From: Psococerastis gibbosa
Taxonomy: Eukaryota; Arthropoda; Insecta; Psocodea; Psocidae
Direction: 5' to 3'
DNA length: 64,000 bases
Assembly (NCBI GenBank): GCA_963971405.1
Contig: OZ020488.1
Span: 24,509,089-24,573,088, forward strand
Every line of letters begins with the position of its first letter. The first letter of the stretch is position 1. The notes under the pieces were generated by a model. That model was not told the origin of the DNA. It searched no databases and saw nothing but the letters and a program-made list of their open reading frames with translations. The position numbers were made by a program, and so were the translations under genes. Positions 51,164 through 62,378 of the stretch are shown here, piece after piece.

Positions 51164-53559
51164 TTTTTTTTGTTGAAAATTTGAGTTGTATTCAAAAAAA
51201 ATTATTTAATTCTTTTACTATCATATCATATACTGTATAATCATTGCGGTAGTATTGTATTTTAAAATAAGGTACGTTACTTATAATTGGCCAAATTATG
51301 CTGCATGCTTATTGCTTACCGTGGATGTCACTTCACTTCATTATTTTCCTGGACCGGTAGACCCCCCGGGGGGGCGGGGTGAATACAGGTATTGACAGGT
51401 ATTAATGTTCCAAAACAGTAATACAATATTTCGCACAGAAGCTTTCGCTTATCGAGCTTGGAGCAGCAGCCCTACTGGCTACTATGGTGATTTGGGATTA
51501 ACATAATACAGGGATTTATTTTTTAATACCACATTAGTTAGGTGTCACGTGACGGTGTTAAACTATGCGCGGGAAATTCAAATTAATAAATTATTGTAAT
51601 ATATGAAAATGTTTGCATTGTTTTTTATTTGAAGGAAATACTAATAAACATTAAAATTTACAGGTAGAATTTTGGAAAATAATAAGAATTTTAATTAATG
51701 TGTCTACATATAAGAGAGAAAAAATTGAAAACTCACCAATAATATAGCTGAGGATTAATTTATCAATTTGAATTTACCGCACATTTTGCACTCAATTGTT
51801 TAAAACCATTGAATAAACCTCGGTATTATGTTAATCCCAAATCGCAATAATAGGGCTGCAGATGGTAGGCCTACTGTAAATTTACTGGTATTTATTAATT
51901 TTCTATTAGTAATGGCTAGGATCGCTAAGTACTAAAGGTAAAATTACTAGTCTATATTTGATATTAAGTATTTTTGTTATTTCAATTATAATAATGAATG
52001 GTGAAATAAAGAAAGAATGCTGACGACACGGTATTTTAATAGATTCTTCAGTTTTCTCTGAAAAAACCTTTTCAAGGAAAGCTTGTGAATAGTACCGTAC
52101 CTGTACCTATTTATTGAATTCGTAGACATACGGATTCGTCGTGAACAGTGGGACTTTGAGTGTTCAGAAAATAAAAGTTGAGAGCATAGATTGACAATTG
52201 AGATGATTCAGAAGTCAACATTAACTTTGAAATCAATCTTCGTTAACTTGATGACTCCTTGTTAACAGTTAACTATCTTATGCTGGATAGCAAGTCATCA
52301 TACCAATTAAATGCTCCAGGTCCACGAGCGAGCTATCGGAGTTTTAAATATTCAATATAACAGCTTGCACAATTGCTTAGAGATTGCTTAATGTTTCACA
52401 AAATATAAGCAATGACGTCAGTGGACTGGTCTTGGTATAAAAAGGTTGAGGTCAAGGGTATTTACTTATTTTATTATTATTTTTATTATTGATTTATTAC
52501 TTCATACTTTCTTGTCATTTACCGTATACTTGTTGATTACTTGTATTCTATAATTTCAGTATTTAACAGAAATTTATATTTATTTATTTATATTGTGAAA
52601 TTAATCAAAAATACATAAAATGAGAAATGTGGTATGCAGCCTGCCTCAATTTGTTGTGATTCCCATGAGGTTGATTAAAAAGATTAAAGTGACATTAATA
52701 GGGTGACACCAACCTTTCCATTGACATTTTAAAAATCCATAGGAAAAATTTTCCCATGACCTGAGGTAGGATGAAGCGTCCTTATACTGGGATTGCGAAC
52801 AAGTCGACTTACCCATGGTGAGAATTCAATGAATCTGGTACAGGTAATATGAAAAATTAATTTTAATGTGAAAATGCGTAAACCCCCACACTACGCGTCA
52901 AAAAAATTTAAAAAAAAACTAGATAGGATCACAGTCGCCACAGAACCCCCCCCCCCCCACCCGCGAAAAAAACCAAGTAAATGTTCCAAACTCAGTAGTT
53001 CTGCACCAAAACCAAATATACCAAATATAAAGAAAACGACTTCTGCCATTGATTACTTTTAACATACAGGATCAAATTACCAGTGCAGACCCCAAAATAT
53101 TTTTGTATCGGTATAATTTGAGAAGAGATATGAGACTGTAAAACAAACATGGTAAATCCGAAGAGATGGCTGGTGAATTTTAGGGGTTGGGCGCCCTCCC
53201 AAGGCGCAGCCCCAGTCATTTATCAAGCCTAACGATCATCAACCCTCCCGCTGCGACATTTCCATTCCGCCCATGTGTGGGGGACCAAAAAATTCATCCC
53301 CATTCTGCTGGTACTTTTGCTGGATAAATATACTTTTGACTTCGGGGACGTACTTTTTACGAATTCCTTTCCGGGTACGGTGGGTGCTTTATTTCGCTGA
53401 ATGCCACTGACGGTCCCGTAAAGAGCCCTAAAAGGGATTACACCTCCCTCACCCCCTCTATTCCCGAGCGGGGTTTCTATAATTTATTAATTTATTTTTC
53501 TCCTTAGCCAGCAGTCTTGGTCTGCAGTCCTAATGAAAATACTGGATCCACCCCTGTCA
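51164..53559. other. gene-poor region
   Basis: No gene, RNA or named repeat seen, apart from poly-C/poly-G debris at 51120 and 52945. Confidence 0.4.
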
Positions 53560-53742
53560 CAGGCCCGTACCCAGTATTTAATTTGGGGGGGGCAAGAACA
53601 AAAGTTTTTATAAATGATAGGTACATCCGTAGTGATTTTAGTAGTTTTAGTTAAAACTGTTACATTATTTGTTATTTTTTATCACATTTTGGGGGGCCAT
53701 GGCCCCCTTGCCCCCCCCCCCCCCCCCTTGGGTACGGGCCTG
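53560..53742. mobile_element. hAT-like MITE with 8-bp target duplication
   Basis: Inverted ends CAGGCCCGTACCCA / TTGGGTACGGGCCTG. The flanks CCCTGTCA and CCCTGTCC (7/8) are the probable target duplication. Poly-G and poly-C lie next to the ends. Truncated relatives with GGCCCGTACACAAGGGG are at about 62551. Confidence 0.75.
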
Positions 53743-54573
53743 CCCTGTCCTCTTAGTAATCTGTCGAATTAGGGAGGATGAGGCGTCAGGTGTCGATCTT
53801 CTTGGTTCTTGCTTCTGAAATTGTTTAGCTCAACCTCTATGGGTAATTTGTATTAAATTGTGATGAAAACATTATAGAGATTATGATTACTTCGCATAAT
53901 AAATGATAGGACAAAGGTATTAAGTAATGGAGAAACGCTAACACCTCGCTGTCTTGCAAGTGACATGACTTTGATGTGACACTCGGGAATTAAGCGTTTC
54001 GGAAGACAAAGCGTTTCATCACCTCATCACAAGTCAGTCGTGTCGCACGAAACAGCCAGCTACCTTCTTTCCTGCCCCCGGATCCACACCATTTCCTATT
54101 ACTGACATCATAATAATGCCCTAAATACAGTATAGTATTGTTGTTGCCTATATCTGGAAAGTACCAACACAATTTTATGATAATTGTACCTATCTGTCTA
54201 TTAATCATTAATTCATTTAGAGTACATAACAAACGATAGCTGCAGTAATAGGCACGTGCAGTATGTATGTACAGGTCTGTGGACTGATAGAGGATCCACT
54301 CTATTTAGGGCGTTGTGGTCAGTTTGGACGGACCTAGCCTCTAGGCTTTATTCATTTTATGTCGAGTCTCAAACCTAGTAGGCTCGTACCATCCAATTTA
54401 AAGTCCCGTTCTCTATCAACTGGGCTACGCCACAATGCATTGCATTAGCCAGACCTCATTGTAAACTGCGGTAAATATCTTAGTTCTTTGGGCGGAAATA
54501 GTTTAACCTTATGATGGAACAGTAGAATCCGGGCTCTTGGGCCTTGGTCGATTTGAAAGCGTATATGTACATT

Positions 54574-54680
54574 CAAACGTTTCGTCAATTCGTCAGTTGC
54601 TACTGAGCCTCCGAGATGATAAAATCATCAAAGCTTTCGTACTGCCACTGAAGACGTTGACGAAACGTCTGGAAGAACTT
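54574..54680. repeat. inverted pair of hammerhead-like motifs
   Basis: Plus strand ACTGAAGACGTTGACGAAAC at 54647; minus strand CTGACGAATTGACGAAACG at about 54574-54596. Both carry CUGANGA and CGAAAC cores. They are similar to the repeat at 30790. Confidence 0.4.
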
Positions 54681-56478
54681 TAACATGTCGATCACGGCTC
54701 ATTAGCCCCAATTATCCGACCAGTTTTATCATATGACTCCAACCTTGATAGACTTTGTAATTATACCGAATAATAACAAACTCCTTCAAAGGGAAACCAG
54801 CTAATTTAGAGATTTACAATATATGAAAACCTTAGAGGGAAATAAATTTGTGGAGGACAGCAGTACACCCCAAGGGAATTTCGCGGAATCAGCAGTGTTA
54901 TAAATTCGTTGTTTTGTGTCTCCAATTCATTGAGACAAAGGAACAGTGCTGACAAGAATGGCATTTTATCTTGCTTGATTCAGCATCCCTACTGTCAATG
55001 AAACGGATTGGAATTTTTATTTTGGTCGGAATGCCTTTGATTCAAACAACACAATTATTCGATTTAGCATGGTCGCCAGCATGGATCCTTCACATCAATC
55101 CTGTCATTTAATGCTCAACTTATATTTCAGTTTAATCTTATCTTTCTTCTACGCATTTTTAAATTTGCAATTTACAGACTTTTTTGTATTATTTCGTGTT
55201 TTTTTTCTCGTCCAACTTTATCTCTTTCAATTCCTGTTGCTACTTGAGTCCTATGGACGTTTGGGGACAGTAGATAATCCGATTCAGATAGAGCAAGCTC
55301 GTGGCGCATGCTTTCCTATGTCGTGAACCTGATGTGACTTCCTCTGCTTCTGTTATTAGCCTACCTATATAGCCCGTGCCTATACCTAACCCTTTTGAAT
55401 TTGCCATTACATGAAAGGCTAGAAAATCGCCAGTTATTCGAATACATGTTAGTTAAAGTAATACAGTTCGTTAAATCGTAGGCTAGGCGAAATCTTGCAA
55501 CCCTTGTGATTCATGGCACTGCATAATAAGCGTCAGCCCAACCCTGGATTTTTCCATTTCTCTGGAGTATATTGAAACTATACTAATAGCCATGTCCGTT
55601 ACGTAATAATATTGATATGCTTTATTCCAACTTCCCAACAATAATGTAAGTACCCAACTATATATATTTCAATATGTTAAAATTCGGCAGGATAAAAAAT
55701 AATAATATCAGACAGTATAATTTCCTGCTTACAGTCGTAAGTAATAATATACGCATAAAAATAAAATTTGTAAAGCTAAACTATTCAATATAAGCTAAAT
55801 TTAGTATGTGTTATTAACATTTCAAAATTAGAGTTTGATATACCAAAGATATTATATGTGATTTTCATGTAAGTGAAAGTAACAACAGTCATTTATTTTA
55901 TATCACGCCATACATACTGTAAACACTTTAGAAATGGCGGGTAAAGTCAGTTAAAAGTCAAAAAAAGGTTTGGCTACCCTTCTACCCATTAGATATCAGA
56001 TTGAACCTATTCGTTACTTAGTTAGTACTCGTAGCGTGTAGTACCTGCAGCAGCTTGCCTGGATGAACTTTGTGACCCAGTCTGACGTCGTGATTTTAGT
56101 GCGACCATAGGTATGTTTTCCGTTTTCACGAAGTTGTCTTTGGATGAATTACATTACACGAAGTACCTATACCTCTGTTGTGCAGTATGGACATTTACTA
56201 GTGGATAATTGTCTTTATCGATCGATTCGCAACGGTGGAAGTAGCAATACGCCATCCTTAATTCAGAGGAAATTAAATTCGTTAAGTATTTGCATTGGTA
56301 CCTGTAACTTACTAAATGCTTTATATTGTAGGTACAATAATTAATAGACTTGGCTAAGATCATAATTATCCGCGGAAGTAACTTGATGTGACAGCAAAAA
56401 CAATGCAATTTTTTTTTGAAATTCGAATAAATCTTTAAACAAATATTAATATTACTTATATTGTAGTAGTTTGTAGAA

Positions 56479-56702
56479 ATTTATTTAAATAAATAAATAA
56501 ACATTGACTTTTTGTTCTATTACTAAGCCAACATAGCGGAGTTAGGGCTGTATGCCCTCTCTTACACTCAACTAGGAAAGCCCGGGACCGCCTGCTTTAC
56601 ATGCCCTCCGAAGCATGGCCAGAAAATGTAGTAAGTGTAGGACTCGAACCAACAACCTTTCGGGTGAAAGTCAGAGTCCGTTCCACTACTCTACGTGTCC
56701 TA
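56479..56702 (-). mobile_element. tRNA-derived SINE, family 1 (third copy)
   Basis: The minus strand carries the same head, body and AT tail as 41869-42078. It abuts foldback copy F. Confidence 0.8.
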
Positions 56703-56704
56703 TT

Positions 56705-57093
56705 TAGGCGCCCATTCCACCGACCGGCTAGGGCTATTTACAAAAACAGTGACGTGGTAGCAGACATTCAAGACTTAGGCGGGGTTTCCACCGACCTCGC
56801 ATTGCAGAATTGACGGAAATGTTTATTGTCCTCTATGCCATAGTTAAAATTGATCAATGATCATGCATTAAAATCACAAACAAACAAACTAAAATTAAAA
56901 AATGGCGTCATGGGATATGTTAAGTACAAACATTTTAACAGATTTCTATAAAAAGAAAAATTCTAATTTCCATCAATGTCATTTGCATTCTGCAATGCGA
57001 GGTCGGTGGAAACGCCACCTAAGTCTTGAATGTCTGCTACCACGTCACCGTTTTTGTAAATAGCCCTAGCCGGTCGGTGGAATGGGCACCTAA
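56705..57093. mobile_element. foldback element copy F with a nested family member in its loop
   Basis: Outer ends TAGGCGCCCATTCCACCGAC and GTCGGTGGAATGGGCACCTA, with about 70-bp arms reaching GTAGCAGACATTCAAGACTT. There a second element begins TAGGCGGGGTTTCCACCGAC and ends GTCGGTGGAAACGCCACCTA (56776-57022). Confidence 0.85.
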
Positions 57094-58128
57094 GTTAAGA
57101 TTGCTTTTTCCTCAGACCTGACCCGCCTAAACCAAATATGCCTACATGTGTTCAAATGGCCTCCCGGCCTCCCCTAACATTTGAAATGTAGGTATGCCAT
57201 TAAAACTGAAGTTATTAAACAAATGTCTACCCTCAAAACATTTTCGCTCACGTCTTTGGCAATAAAAAGTAAGCATGAATGCAAACTGTCGGTCGTAAAA
57301 TGTTATTGAGCAAGGGGCTTGCCAACCGTTAAAGCCAGGCGCATACTATTCTCCGTTGGAAAAGGCGACGTAATTTCTCCAGAAGCTCCAATTCAATCCC
57401 CAGCAACCTACTGCAATGGCCGTCGGGATTTAACATTGGCTTTAAATACCCGAAGGAGTAATAACTTGTGATTGCTGAAGCTGTGACTCATGATTTATAA
57501 AAGAAAAAGACTCAATAGCCGCGTAGGGAGTGGGGATGGACTTTAATGTGTCCTCAGGGGCGAAGAACGAAATAATAAATGTTTGGTTAAAATTAAACGA
57601 CGTACTGGTGTAGTGGGCATTAAGTGTCAGGTTTACATTTCAAGTCTTGATCAGGATCGGATATGATATCTGCGAGTTCAGTAGTCTTCAGGATTTTTAT
57701 TTTTTATAGTTTTATGAATTGATCATATGATATGACTCACAATACGAAAAAAGAAAACGTTTCGCCGTAGCTTAAATGTATGACCGTAAACCGGCAAAAT
57801 ATGACTCGTATCTGAACATGGTTAAGTTATAATTTTGCCTGTTTCATTGCGTCAATGGTAAGGTTTGTCTCAGCTTGTCCATTATCGCTTGCAGCCGGTG
57901 TAGGTTGACATCGAGGACGCATACAATTCTTACGGAAACAATACAAATAATGTGTACGATTACAGGTTTACGATTACGGTTCATTTGGTTCCCTTGACAT
58001 AATTGCTACAAACTAAGAGTAAACAAGAAGTAGCCTATTTCCACAAGCTGTAGAATGGCAAGAAACTGCAAACTGCAATGGTTGTAACCACATGACGTCA
58101 TACCACTGATGACAACCTAAAACAGCCG

Positions 58129-58224
58129 AAATTAGAGGATATGGAAAAAACTGGACTTGGCGGGATTCAATCCTACGATCTACACCTAACCGGGGCGTCG
58201 TCTTAACCGCTGGACCACAAGCCC
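58129..58224 (-). mobile_element. tRNA-derived SINE, family 2 (single head)
   Basis: Minus-strand head GGGCTTGTGGTCCAGCGGTT, GGATTGAATCCCGCC, with GGGCTTG and CAAGTCC able to pair as an acceptor stem. It abuts the repeat shared with 2655. Confidence 0.65.
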
Positions 58225-58392
58225 ATGGGGTCATTTGGCGCCTCGGGGGTATCAATTGCCCCAACCCCTTGTGATTGGAAACAAAATTGACAATGAACCC
58301 GACTAACGAGAAAATCATCACAACCTTGTTTAAAAATGTACCTAATTGCCATCCCCCCCCCCTGAAAAATATGTAAATAATGCCCCTGGATG
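58215..58392. repeat. dispersed repeat, partner of 2655-2818
   Basis: Same ordered blocks as the copy near 2.7 kb, ending AATGCCCCTGGATGGC. Confidence 0.5.
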
Positions 58393-58513
58393 GCGGGCAG
58401 TATTCCGGTCACTGTGCTGCCTCGTAAAGCTAGAAATTGATATCGGTAATCCATTCTACCCAAGATTTAACATGGTTGGCTCAGCAATTAGAAACGTAGG
58501 CCATCCCTTATCC

Positions 58514-58699
58514 CAGGGACAGATCTTTGGGGGGTCGCCCCCCCCCCCCCCCCCCCCCGATAGAAATAGCTTTATACTAGATAGAATGGACTTTTGAAGG
58601 AAATTAAAAAAAAATATTACTCAAGTAAAAGAATCGCGATATTTTTCAGGCCACCCCCCCCCCCCCGAAAACTTTTCTGAAATTCTGAAACCGTCCCTG
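58514..58699. mobile_element. hAT-like MITE with poly-C tracts
   Basis: Ends CAGGGAC / GTCCCTG are flanked by CCTTATCC and CCTTATAC (7/8). Internal GATAGAAATAGCTTTATACT and the poly-C runs match the truncated copy at 45378 in reverse. Confidence 0.75.
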
Positions 58700-59974
58700 C
58701 CTTATACAGGTACAATACTAGTAAATTCCAAAGTATAGGTTATTACATTATAATAATTTACATATTGATTAATGGCTAGTAAAATTATAAATTATATCTT
58801 TGAGGCTGCTTTGGCTGATTCCTAAAAAATGGGAGAAGTTGAAATTGAAATACTAAAGGTTAGACGAGGTCTGCTTAGCAGTCATAGCATAGCTCAGCCG
58901 GTGGGGGAGGGACACATGGAACAGTCGGGCCTATGTGAAATACGTGTTTCCCATCCTCAAATAACCTAAAAAATCTCATGCCAGAGTCATCTGGCGACTT
59001 CTGTTTTACCATTCGGAAAGGTCACTGCCAGATCCAATACAAAATAGGGTATGGTTAGTGTTGAGTTTTGACAGTTGCCACTTTAGCCTACATTATGGTT
59101 TTAAAATAGCCCTTGAATGTAGAAATAACCGACATCTTGCTATGGCTCGTTCTGACAATGTTGCTCACGATAATAAACATCTGGGAATAATTTGGGGTAG
59201 AGTAAATCTTCACCGTATAGGAGAAAGGAAGCCATGGAAAAATGCACGGAGCGGGAGTCTCCTCCTTGCCGGGGTGCCGGTATGCTTCAGTAAATCTTCA
59301 CCGCATAAGTTATATTAATAATAATCCTCTGGGCAATTTTATAGGCCTAGTTATGGCCGGAGTGAAGAGTCGCTAAGTCACAACAGACTATAAATTCACG
59401 ACTGCCCTGAACGTCCAATCCAACGAGACAATCCGAGTTACGAAAGGGGGAGTCAGTAACCAAAGATGGGCTATTACCTACTTAAACATCAAATATTTTA
59501 CCTGCCCTGCCTCCGTATAATAAATTGGCAACAACCGTGGATTTCTCTCATCAACACTACCTACTGTATATGACTATTGCTCTATACGTATACGTTGTAT
59601 GCCGTAATATACTTACAGTAGTAAGTTAAGGATATTTCAAATCAACTGTAATAACATGCTAATTCAATAATAAAATTATAATAATGCTGTATAACTTATG
59701 ATGCATTTTTGGCCTTTCCGCTTCCCTCATTTTTTTCAAATTGAAAGTTCCAGTCTTCCACCCCGCATGTGTCCCATTATTATTGTCCCTGGTCCCGCTT
59801 TAAATCCTTGCCTCATTTAGCCTAACTGAAGGGTACTTGGCAGAGTTTATAATATTTTAACAAATTATATAGTACTATATTAGGCATATTATTAAAGACA
59901 CCAAGTGGCGATGGCTGAACCAACCAGACAACCACCATCAAAAACAGGCATTTGCAGGGAAAGCCAATTTTCAG

Positions 59975-60161
59975 CAAGTTCTCTCTCGCTGTTAAGACCC
60001 GAAAGCACGAAGAAAGTTCATTAGAAACTAGAAAGTTGGCGAAAAGGGATAAAACCGACAGCTTATCGCACTCGGTTCTTAACGACTCCCTTACTACCGA
60101 AATTGCTTTTCCTGCAGGCTTCCCCAACTCGAAATTAACTTTGGGTGTTGGCCTCTGGAGA
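59975..60161 (+). CDS. candidate orphan internal exon, lysine/serine-rich
   Basis: A TTTTCAG acceptor and a GTAAGG donor bracket 187 nt that stays open (enters phase 2, leaves phase 0). The peptide is rich in K, S, E and T (for example KTRKHEESSLETRKLAKRDK), as in a disordered protein region. There is no family match. The opposite strand is also open for 101 codons, which weakens the case. Confidence 0.2.
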
Positions 60162-60844
60162 GTAAGGACTCCATAAAGTACACAGGTTTGCCCGCCATTT
60201 GCATTTCATAACTCCTTTTGTTCACTCTCCAGTTTTGTTATCTCTGGTACCCTTTCAATGTTTGTATTAACAACTTGCCATGTTACATGGTGGACGTCGC
60301 TATCTCCGGGTGGTGTTAAAGAGGACATTATGGAAATTTATGGACCGCTAGGGTTATTTCAGGACGATGTTTCTAAGACCTCTTCTTTGGATTCGCCTAT
60401 ATATTGTACTAGCATTATGGTTATTTTACATGCCCCAGATAACCTACAATATAATATGTACAGTCAATTTTTTTATAAAAGAAAAAAGGTTGGGAACCTC
60501 TTACGTATAGTATACATACATAATACATGGGGTTTTAAAAAGCAACCTTGCATATATATTGCATTGTTAAAAACTATGTCACCTCTACTGTAGGCACCGA
60601 AATTATATATTTTTATTGTATTTTTTACATTTTACACCATTCCTACATTAAATATAGATCATAATTTTTTTTTTTCAATTCAATTTTTTGGCAATATATT
60701 TACAATTTCTCAAATAGTACAGTAATATATTCAATAAACACTCAAGCTTAATTTTTTTTTTTAATTGCCCAGTATCCCCTGGACAAGGAGCATTTGTCCT
60801 GTATAAACACAGTGCTGCTAAAACAAGATATTATCATATTATAG

Positions 60845-60868
60845 TAATAATAATAATAATAATAATAA
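60845..60868. repeat. (AAT)n microsatellite
   Basis: Eight uninterrupted AAT-type units. Confidence 0.85.
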
Positions 60869-62237
60869 GCCGTGAACAGAGGCAATTAAATACGGGTGTC
60901 TGATGGCAGTTTCTCCAGAAACAAAAAAACTGCAAGTAGGTAAAGTAGGGTAGCAAAAATCCCAGTTAGAAATACTTAGGCTATAAAAATGTGACGAATA
61001 AATAAAATCAGATCTACCAATAATACTTAACAGAAAGAAAAAAAACTTCTAATATACTACTAAATGGGCTCACAAAGATTCGACTGAATGGAGGTCATTT
61101 TGGAACTTAATACTGGTGCCAACGACTATGTCTACACGGACGACACAGGACACATTAATCACACAAGGTATAGGAATACCTAAACACCTGGCATAAACTC
61201 AAGGTATTATTGAGAACTCTCATGTCTTTGAGTTGACAGACTTATTTGTAGTTGAACCATGGGCAGCTGAAAATATTTCTAGTAATGCGATAGAATATAT
61301 AATAAAGAAGCTACTTGATATACCAAATTTCACATACTCCTCCCCATAATTCATATGGATTGAAAAAAGAAAATGTGAAACATTCAAAAGAGGCGTGCGA
61401 TGAGGTAGCGGGTAGGACTGGTAGAAAGATTGAAACCTACGCATGCTTCCTTGAATACATCTTGAAATTATCTATTATTATAGGCTTCAAGACGGTTCAG
61501 CCCACCTATTTGTTTACTTAGTGATTAGTTTTGGGTTTCAATGGTGATTTAGAGTCGTTTCATATAGAGATTAGTTCTGATAACTGGACGAGAATGGATT
61601 GAAATTGCACTTACAAAGAAGTTACTAACCTATAGTGTATACTCGTAGAATTTAGCTCAAATTAAATCTCTTAAATCAGCATTCGAGGTTTGTAAATTTA
61701 TTTTGTCTTTCTGCTACCTTTAATGCTTTATTTTCTCATAATAAATAGACAGACAACTTTTTAGCAAATAGCATACGATATACATTAGCAAACATCAGCG
61801 GAACTTAACTGCATATGAAAACAGCCCCATCGTATATGAAAATTGAAAAACAATTAAACTGTTAATATTAAGTAGCAACAGGGAATATGATGCATGGAGC
61901 TCTCCCAGTCCCAGAAAACATACATCAGCAATAGGCTACACCAACAAGCTACACCAAAAATATGATACCTAGTATTACTATGTATTCTCTCGTTAAACTT
62001 AAAGTTTGACAGTAGATATATCGTTTTGATAAAAATACACGAGGCTTAATACTAAATAACACGTTGGTGTGCGTTGCCAGTATTTACAGCCTTCATTATC
62101 CGGACCCCTTACAACATCGGTCAATGTCATTTTACTAATTTCACTCAACTCGGCATTTCCTTAGATGAAAATTCCTGGAATGAAAACTGAACGAAACTCC
62201 CAATCCATCTGCTATCTAGTAACACAATTCGCAGTTA
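60869..62237. other. non-coding stretch, possibly 3' flank of the 62238-62378 exon
   Basis: No gene seen. A minus-strand AATAAA (TTTATT at about 61698) could serve that exon. Confidence 0.3.
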
Positions 62238-62378
62238 TTAGCCTATGTTGGTGTCTACTTTTTCTTCTTCTTCTAAAAGTTCCTCTTCTATGAAAGGTTG
62301 GCGATAATCATGGCAATTTGAACATTGGAGGCTGCTCCTCTGAAAAGGAAAGTCGTGCTCTTGCCTAAGATGTCTACG
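62238..62378 (-). CDS. probable last coding exon of an unidentified minus-strand gene
   Basis: A pyrimidine-rich tract with a TTAG acceptor is followed by 46 in-frame codons and TAA. The peptide starts RRHLRQEHDFPFQRSS, continues LQCSNCHDYRQPF, and ends in an acidic run (EEELLEEEE). The HLRQEH segment looks like the second half of a C2H2 finger, and CSNC looks like the start of another cysteine pair. Codon content is unlike the surrounding AT-rich DNA. Upstream exons were not found and probably lie beyond the window. The gene is not identified; a zinc-finger transcription factor is the best guess. Confidence 0.42.
   Translation of the reverse strand, partial: RRHLRQEHDFPFQRSSLQCSNCHDYRQPFIEEELLEEEEKVDTNIG

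Noticed and set aside
57350..57500. Minus-strand 52-codon frame with LLGIELELLEKLRR
   Set aside because: No start or acceptor in frame and no recognisable family; compatible with chance.
60845..60868. CRISPR-like array
   Set aside because: Simple trinucleotide repeat in a eukaryotic genome; no spacers.
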